A stretch of DNA of 64,000 nt from CBDAPE01 sp965198325 (GTDB lineage: Bacteria; Pseudomonadota; Alphaproteobacteria; UBA828; JAPUJA01): NCBI GenBank assembly GCA_965198325.1, contig CBDAPE010000013.1:62001-126000 (forward strand), read 5' to 3'. Under the pieces are notes generated by a model. That model saw nothing but the letters and a program-made list of their open reading frames with translations, did no database searches and was not told the origin of the DNA. Shown here in pieces: positions 60,182-64,000 of this stretch. Each line of letters opens with the position of its first letter. The first letter of the stretch is position 1. Made by a program: the position numbers and the translations under genes.

Positions 60182-62067
60182 ACCTGGCGAAGCAGCTGAC
60201 CGCGGGTACATCCCAGTGCCTGGGCGGCCTCGATGATGTCGGGCCGGACGTTTCGGATGCCGTGCTCCGTATAGCGGACCGCGGGCACGATGGCGTAGGC
60301 GATGATCGCCAGAAACGCCGTGAACTCGCCGATCTTGAAGAACATGACGACTGGAATCAGGAAGACGAAGAGCGGCATTGTCTGAAGGGTATCGTTGATC
60401 GGCCGGAGAAACGCGGAAACCTTGTCATTGCGCGACGCCCAGACGCCGAGTGCGCAGCCGAAAACGAAAGACATCAGGACGGCTGCACCGCACAGGTAAA
60501 CCGAGAGCATCGCCTGCTCCCAGACACCCACGAGCAGCATAAACGCCATGCCCAGGAAGCTGCCCAGGCCGACCTTCCAGCCACCGACCTGCCAAGCCAG
60601 CAGCGTGACGACCGCCATGAAGGCGGGCCAGGGCGTCGAGGTGACCCCGAAATAGAGCAGGGCGGCGATAATCGTCACGCCGACACAGGCTCGCCAGCCA
60701 TAAAAGCGCAACGCAGCAAGCGCGAGCGCCGTTATCACGCCGGCATACGCCAGACTGATCGGCAGGGTAAGCTCGAAGCCCCAGGAGAAAGGCCGGATCA
60801 CACCTTCGAGGCCGACACGCAGCGGCAACATGAAATAAAACAGGCTCCATTTTTTTATGGTGTTGAAAACGAAGCCGTAATCGCGAATGAGAAAATCGAG
60901 CCCGTTGTTGATGGGTTCGGCGGGGAAGAACACGAGGCCGTCGGGCCAGACCCGCAACGGCAAAATGAATTGCCCAAGCACGATCGCGGCGACAACGACA
61001 ATCGCTGAAATCGTGAGATTGCGGTGGCGACGCCAAAACGAGCCGCTATCGATGCGCAGCTCTCCCTGGCGCTCGGCGAAGCCGCGGCTGGTGCGGTCCA
61101 TGACCATGGCAAGCAGCGCAATGACGATGCCGGCCAGCAGGCTTTCCCCGAATCGGGCGCGCCGCATGGTGCTCAACACTTCCCAGCCGATATCCGCCGA
61201 ACTGCCGATCACGGCCGCGATGATGACCATGGAGAGCGCCGCCATGATGGTCTGGTTGACGCCGATCATGATGGTCGGCATCGCCGAGGGAAACTGGACC
61301 CACCAGAGCAACTGCCGGTTTGTCGAGCCCGACATCCGCCCCGATTCGACGACGTCGCTCGGCACCCGGCTCAAACCCAGCAAGACGTTGCGAGCCAACG
61401 GCGGCGCCGCATAGATCGCACTCGCGATCATGCCGACGACGGGCCCGAAACCGAACAGCAGAAGGATCGGGATCAAGTAGGCAAAGGTGGGGATCGTCTG
61501 CATCAAATCGAGGGTCGGCTCGATGATCATCCGGGCCCAGCGATAGCGGAACGCGACCGTGCCCATCGCGGCCCCGATCAGGATCGACAGCGGCACGGAC
61601 ACGCCGACCAGCGCCAGGGTGTTCGTGCTCTTGTCCCAATAGCCGACGACGACCATGTAGAACAGCGCACAGAGCGTGAAAAGGGCGAGTTTCCAGCCTT
61701 TTGCGACATAGGCGAGGGCGACGAAGATCGCGATCGTCGCGGGCCATGGCAGCCAGTGGAGAAGGCCCTGGAGCCATTTCATCGGCCATCCGAGAAACCA
61801 CGAAATAGCATGGAACACCACCCGGAAGGTGTCGATGAACCAGTCCATGAAAATGTTGATCCAGTCGGATAACGGGATCAGGACGTCGTTGGGAAACTTG
61901 GCGATCCAAGCGATCTCGGGTCTCAACAGGAAGAAGACGAGAACCCCGATTCCGACCATGATCCAGGCGTAGAAGCCTTTGTCGAGTCCTCCGGGTAGGA
62001 GGCCGGCTGTGAGTCTTGCGACGAGTTTCGTTGCAGAGGGTTTCGCTCTATCGTCGAGCGCCGTCAC
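59929..62067 (-). CDS. Double-length ABC permease, glycine betaine/proline (ProW)-type
   Basis: A 712-residue membrane protein with two complete BPD-type permease modules in one chain. Each has an EAA loop: SGRMSGSTNRQLLWWVQFP in the N-half and EAAQALGCTRGQLLRQVQLP in the C-half, each followed by a GVNQ or GLNQ motif. About 14-16 hydrophobic segments are visible. GTG 62067 overlaps the ATPase stop (GTGA); a longer upstream frame is antisense-like and rejected. A single polypeptide could form the entire pore with the ATPase dimer. No substrate-binding protein gene is in the window. Confidence 0.88.
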   Translation of the reverse strand: MTALDDRAKPSATKLVARLTAGLLPGGLDKGFYAWIMVGIGVLVFFLLRPEIAWIAKFPNDVLIPLSDWINIFMDWFIDTFRVVFHAISWFLGWPMKWLQGLLHWLPWPATIAIFVALAYVAKGWKLALFTLCALFYMVVVGYWDKSTNTLALVGVSVPLSILIGAAMGTVAFRYRWARMIIEPTLDLMQTIPTFAYLIPILLLFGFGPVVGMIASAIYAAPPLARNVLLGLSRVPSDVVESGRMSGSTNRQLLWWVQFPSAMPTIMIGVNQTIMAALSMVIIAAVIGSSADIGWEVLSTMRRARFGESLLAGIVIALLAMVMDRTSRGFAERQGELRIDSGSFWRRHRNLTISAIVVVAAIVLGQFILPLRVWPDGLVFFPAEPINNGLDFLIRDYGFVFNTIKKWSLFYFMLPLRVGLEGVIRPFSWGFELTLPISLAYAGVITALALAALRFYGWRACVGVTIIAALLYFGVTSTPWPAFMAVVTLLAWQVGGWKVGLGSFLGMAFMLLVGVWEQAMLSVYLCGAAVLMSFVFGCALGVWASRNDKVSAFLRPINDTLQTMPLFVFLIPVVMFFKIGEFTAFLAIIAYAIVPAVRYTEHGIRNVRPDIIEAAQALGCTRGQLLRQVQLPLALPEIMLGLNQVVMFGLAMLVIAALVGTKGLGQLVYIALGAADVGDGFVAGLSMALVAIITDRILQSWSNRKKFELGLT

Positions 62068-63206
62068 GCAGCATCCTCTCCGTCGCCGTCCATCAGAGCC
62101 GATTCGTCCTCGGTGGCGGTCGCAAGCGCTTCGATCACGCCGTGCGGCGTCACCTGACCGATCACCTGACCGCCTTCGTCGGTTACCGGCAGAGGTCGTT
62201 CGAGGCCCGCAAACACAGGCATGAGCTGCTCGAGGGTGGCGGTCGCGGCAACGGCATCCGCCGGGTCGAACCCGCTGCCGGCGGGCTCCAGGATGTCCTT
62301 GGCCAGCAGCACCTTGACCCGCGGAACGTCGCGGGTGAACTCGGTAACGTAGTCGTTGACCGGGTTCATCACGACTTCGGCGGGCGTGCCGATTTGCACA
62401 ATCTCGCCCGCACGCATGATTGCAATCCGGTCGGCCACGCGCAGCGCCTCGAGAAAATCGTGCGTGATGAACACGATGGTCTTGTGCAGCACCTTCTGCA
62501 GCCGCAGAAACTCGTCCTGCATCTGGCGGCGGATCAACGGGTCGAGAGCGGAAAACGGCTCGTCGAGAAACCAGACCTCGGGGTTGACTGCAAGGCTGCG
62601 GGCAATGCCCACCCGTTGCTGCTGGCCGCCCGACAGTTCGCGCGGGAACGATCCCTCGCGTCCTTCGAGGCCGACGAGTTCGATCATCTCCATAGCCCGC
62701 CTGGTGCGCTCGGAACGGCTGATCCCCTGGACCTTGAGCGGAAAGGCGACGTTGTCGAGAACCGTCTGGTGAGGCAACAGGCCGAAATTCTGAAACACCA
62801 TGCCCATCTTGTGCCGGCGCAACTCGATCAGCTCCTTCTCGGACACCTTGAGCAGATCCTCGCCGTCGAGCAGAACCTCGCCGACGGTCGGATCGACGAG
62901 ACGGGAAAGACACCGCACCATCGTCGATTTGCCCGAGCCCGACAGCCCCATGATCACGAAAATTTCGCCGACGTGGACGTCGAAGCTGACGTCGCAGGCG
63001 GCGGGAATATGATTCGTCTCGCGAATTCGCTCGATTACCGCACTCGGATCATCGACTACGCCGTCGGCCGACGAAAAGAATTGTTTCGGTTCGGGTCCGT
63101 AGATCTTCCAGACGTGGCGGCAGCAAAGCTGAACTTCGCGGCCCGGGCCTGAAACCACGGTATCTGGGATGGTGGTCGCGCTCGGCGGTTGAGATTGATC
63201 GGTCAT
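62064..63206 (-). CDS. ABC ATPase, glycine betaine/proline (ProV)-type
   Basis: A 380-residue ATPase. Walker A GLSGSGKST is at 87-95, signature LSGGQQQR at 191-198, Walker B VWFLDEP at 211-217 and the H-loop in VFITHD. Residues 280-370 form a CBS-like regulatory tail, as in ProV/OpuA. Residues 30-70 carry an insertion (PEPKQFFSSADGVVDDPS) before the core, usual for the osmoprotectant transporters of this group. It precedes the double permease with a 4-base overlap. Confidence 0.9.
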   Translation of the reverse strand: MTDQSQPPSATTIPDTVVSGPGREVQLCCRHVWKIYGPEPKQFFSSADGVVDDPSAVIERIRETNHIPAACDVSFDVHVGEIFVIMGLSGSGKSTMVRCLSRLVDPTVGEVLLDGEDLLKVSEKELIELRRHKMGMVFQNFGLLPHQTVLDNVAFPLKVQGISRSERTRRAMEMIELVGLEGREGSFPRELSGGQQQRVGIARSLAVNPEVWFLDEPFSALDPLIRRQMQDEFLRLQKVLHKTIVFITHDFLEALRVADRIAIMRAGEIVQIGTPAEVVMNPVNDYVTEFTRDVPRVKVLLAKDILEPAGSGFDPADAVAATATLEQLMPVFAGLERPLPVTDEGGQVIGQVTPHGVIEALATATEDESALMDGDGEDAA

Positions 63207-63283
63207 CGCTCATTCACACAAAAATTATTAATATCAAGAACGAGACGGACCGCCCGATGGCGTCCCGTTTCATCCCACCTATG

Positions 63284-63676
63284 TCACGGCGCCGCAGCGT
63301 CGCTCACCCGGCCGCGCACCTTGCGCCGCTTGAGGTCTTCCGCGACGCCCTGGATGGGATTCATGTGCCACTTGACACGGCGCGTCGCGATGAAGTCGCA
63401 CGGCTCGAGGGGCTCGTCCCTATGCAGCGCCGACGTCTTGCCAGCCTGCATCACAATGGCAGCGAACGAACGCGCGCGCCACAATTCGTTGTCGACCTCC
63501 TGGCCCGAATGGGTCGAGTAGTAGTCGGTCAGCCGGAGCGCATCGCCGTAACGCTCGTAGGCACCCGAGCCCTTGGCCCAGATCACCGCCACGTCGTAGC
63601 CGCAGCGTTTCTTCTCGTCCCGAACCTTGTTCCAGCACGCGCGGTATTCGTCATTCGTGAAAAAGGTCTTGGGCAG
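63284..63676 (-). pseudogene. Truncated copy of the M24 gene with lost start codon
   Basis: Residues 1 to about 122 of protein B are repeated (KTFFTNDEYRA, IWAKGSGAYERYG, HSGQEVDNELWRARSFAA), then homology ends at about 63306 and eight unrelated residues lead to a stop at 63284. The codon aligned with ATG 59857 is CTG (63676-63674) although the upstream GGGGAGACGGG is kept. The catalytic domain is absent. Several substitutions (Cys for Arg, Arg for Met) also suggest relaxed selection. It is a relic of the tandem duplication. Confidence 0.85.
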
Positions 63677-64000
63677 TTCCCGTCTCCCCGTATTCCGGCC
63701 GGGTCAATGCCGCCCGGCCCAATCGTCCGCCCGACCTGCCGCGCGGCCGCCTCAGCCCAGACCCAGTTCGATCTTTTTCTTGTTGCTCCAGGACTGGATG
63801 ATCCGGTCGGCGATGATGGCGATCAGCGCCATGGACAGGCCGGCAACGACGCCCTCGCCGACGTTGGCCCGGCTCAACGCGAAATAGATCAGGTAACCGA
63901 GCCCCTTGGTGCCGACCAGCGCCGCGATGACCAGCATCGCGAGGCCGAACATCACGACCTGGTTGAGCCCGAGCATGATTTCCGGCAGCGCGAGGGGCAG
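63306..64000 (-). repeat. Long direct repeat, copy 2
   Basis: Second copy of 59487-60181 (offset 3819). Homology begins abruptly at about 63306, inside the M24 coding sequence, which marks one duplication junction. It continues to the right edge through the start of the next permease gene's end. Confidence 0.85.
63752..64000 (-). CDS. C-terminal part of a second betaine-type ABC permease (partial)
   Basis: A frame entering from the right edge and stopping at TGA 63754-63752; about 82 residues visible. It is nearly identical to the end of the double permease (MLGLNQVVMFGLAMLVIAALVG, then DRI-QSWSNKK). This shows that a second, upstream transporter cassette of the same kind lies beyond the window. 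Confidence 0.85.
   Translation of the reverse strand: MPLALPEIMLGLNQVVMFGLAMLVIAALVGTKGLGYLIYFALSRANVGEGVVAGLSMALIAIIADRIIQSWSNKKKIELGLG

Noticed and set aside
62068..62913. 282-codon N-terminal extension of the double permease
   Set aside because: It is in a shadow frame of the ATPase gene, Arg-rich and hydrophilic; the GTG at 62067 overlapping the ATPase stop is the natural start.
1..64000. CRISPR arrays, insertion sequences, rRNA genes and replication origins
   Set aside because: Looked for short regularly spaced repeats, transposase motifs and rRNA-like sequence; none seen apart from the integrase remnant and the 3.8-kb-offset duplication.

Overview
The window is a GC-rich chromosomal stretch from an alphaproteobacterium, probably a marine or Rhodospirillales-like lineage. 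The signs are the helicase/S4/fdxA/carD/rpoH neighbourhood, many GTG starts, short or overlapping gene junctions, and a gene content centred on methylated amines, osmolytes and small nitrogen compounds. All functional calls come from motif reading and remembered families; no database search was run.

Layout. 1-4.4 kb: housekeeping and stress block (helicase tail, S4 RNA-binding protein, TerB-like protein, 7Fe ferredoxin, CarD/CdnL, a calcineurin-fold protein that has lost its metal ligands, heat-shock sigma factor RpoH). 4.5-17.3 kb: DadA-type oxidoreductases, SurE, a GntR/HutC regulator, a DAO-GcvT fusion of the sarcosine/dimethylglycine dehydrogenase type, a frameshifted DddP-like (DMSP lyase family) protein, an M48 lipoprotein protease, a thermonuclease, PagL, a PNPOx gene coupled to a 53-residue acidic protein under an operator-containing promoter, and a PhyH dioxygenase. 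17.4-18.1 kb: tRNA-Arg(CCT) followed by an integrase remnant joined in frame to what looks like the end of a Rieske oxygenase. 18.1-24.8 kb: complete branched-chain-type ABC importer (livKHMGF order), then a P450 with its ferredoxin. 24.9-34.3 kb: glutamine-synthetase-like ligase, two paralogous EamA exporters, two paralogous VOC proteins (one apparently starting at ATC), a DeoR regulator, an aldehyde dehydrogenase and a fused E1 alpha-beta dehydrogenase. 34.3-41.6 kb: frameshifted MFS gene and a five-gene operon (DUF1989, CocE-like hydrolase, amidase, PuuE-like deacetylase, RutA-like monooxygenase). 41.6-50.6 kb: TypA, FAH-family hydrolase, second luciferase-like oxidoreductase, sirtuin, 2OG-Fe(II) oxygenase, frameshifted trimethylamine-dehydrogenase-type gene, ankyrin protein. 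50.6-64 kb: two creatinase-like M24 proteins bracketing an acyl-CoA ligase, acyl-CoA dehydrogenase, SDR, class-III aminotransferase and amidase, then a glycine-betaine-type ABC transporter whose permease is a double-length fusion. The transporter region is partly duplicated in tandem and runs off the right edge.

How it fits together. Import systems (liv type and betaine type) sit beside enzymes for N-methyl, sulfonium, guanidino/amide and amino-acid-like substrates, so scavenging of nitrogenous osmolytes is the most economical reading. Four otherwise well-conserved genes each carry a single-base indel (near 10140, 15900, 35315 and 47972). Restoring the frame gives family-typical lengths, so these are either uncorrected sequence errors or very recent decay.
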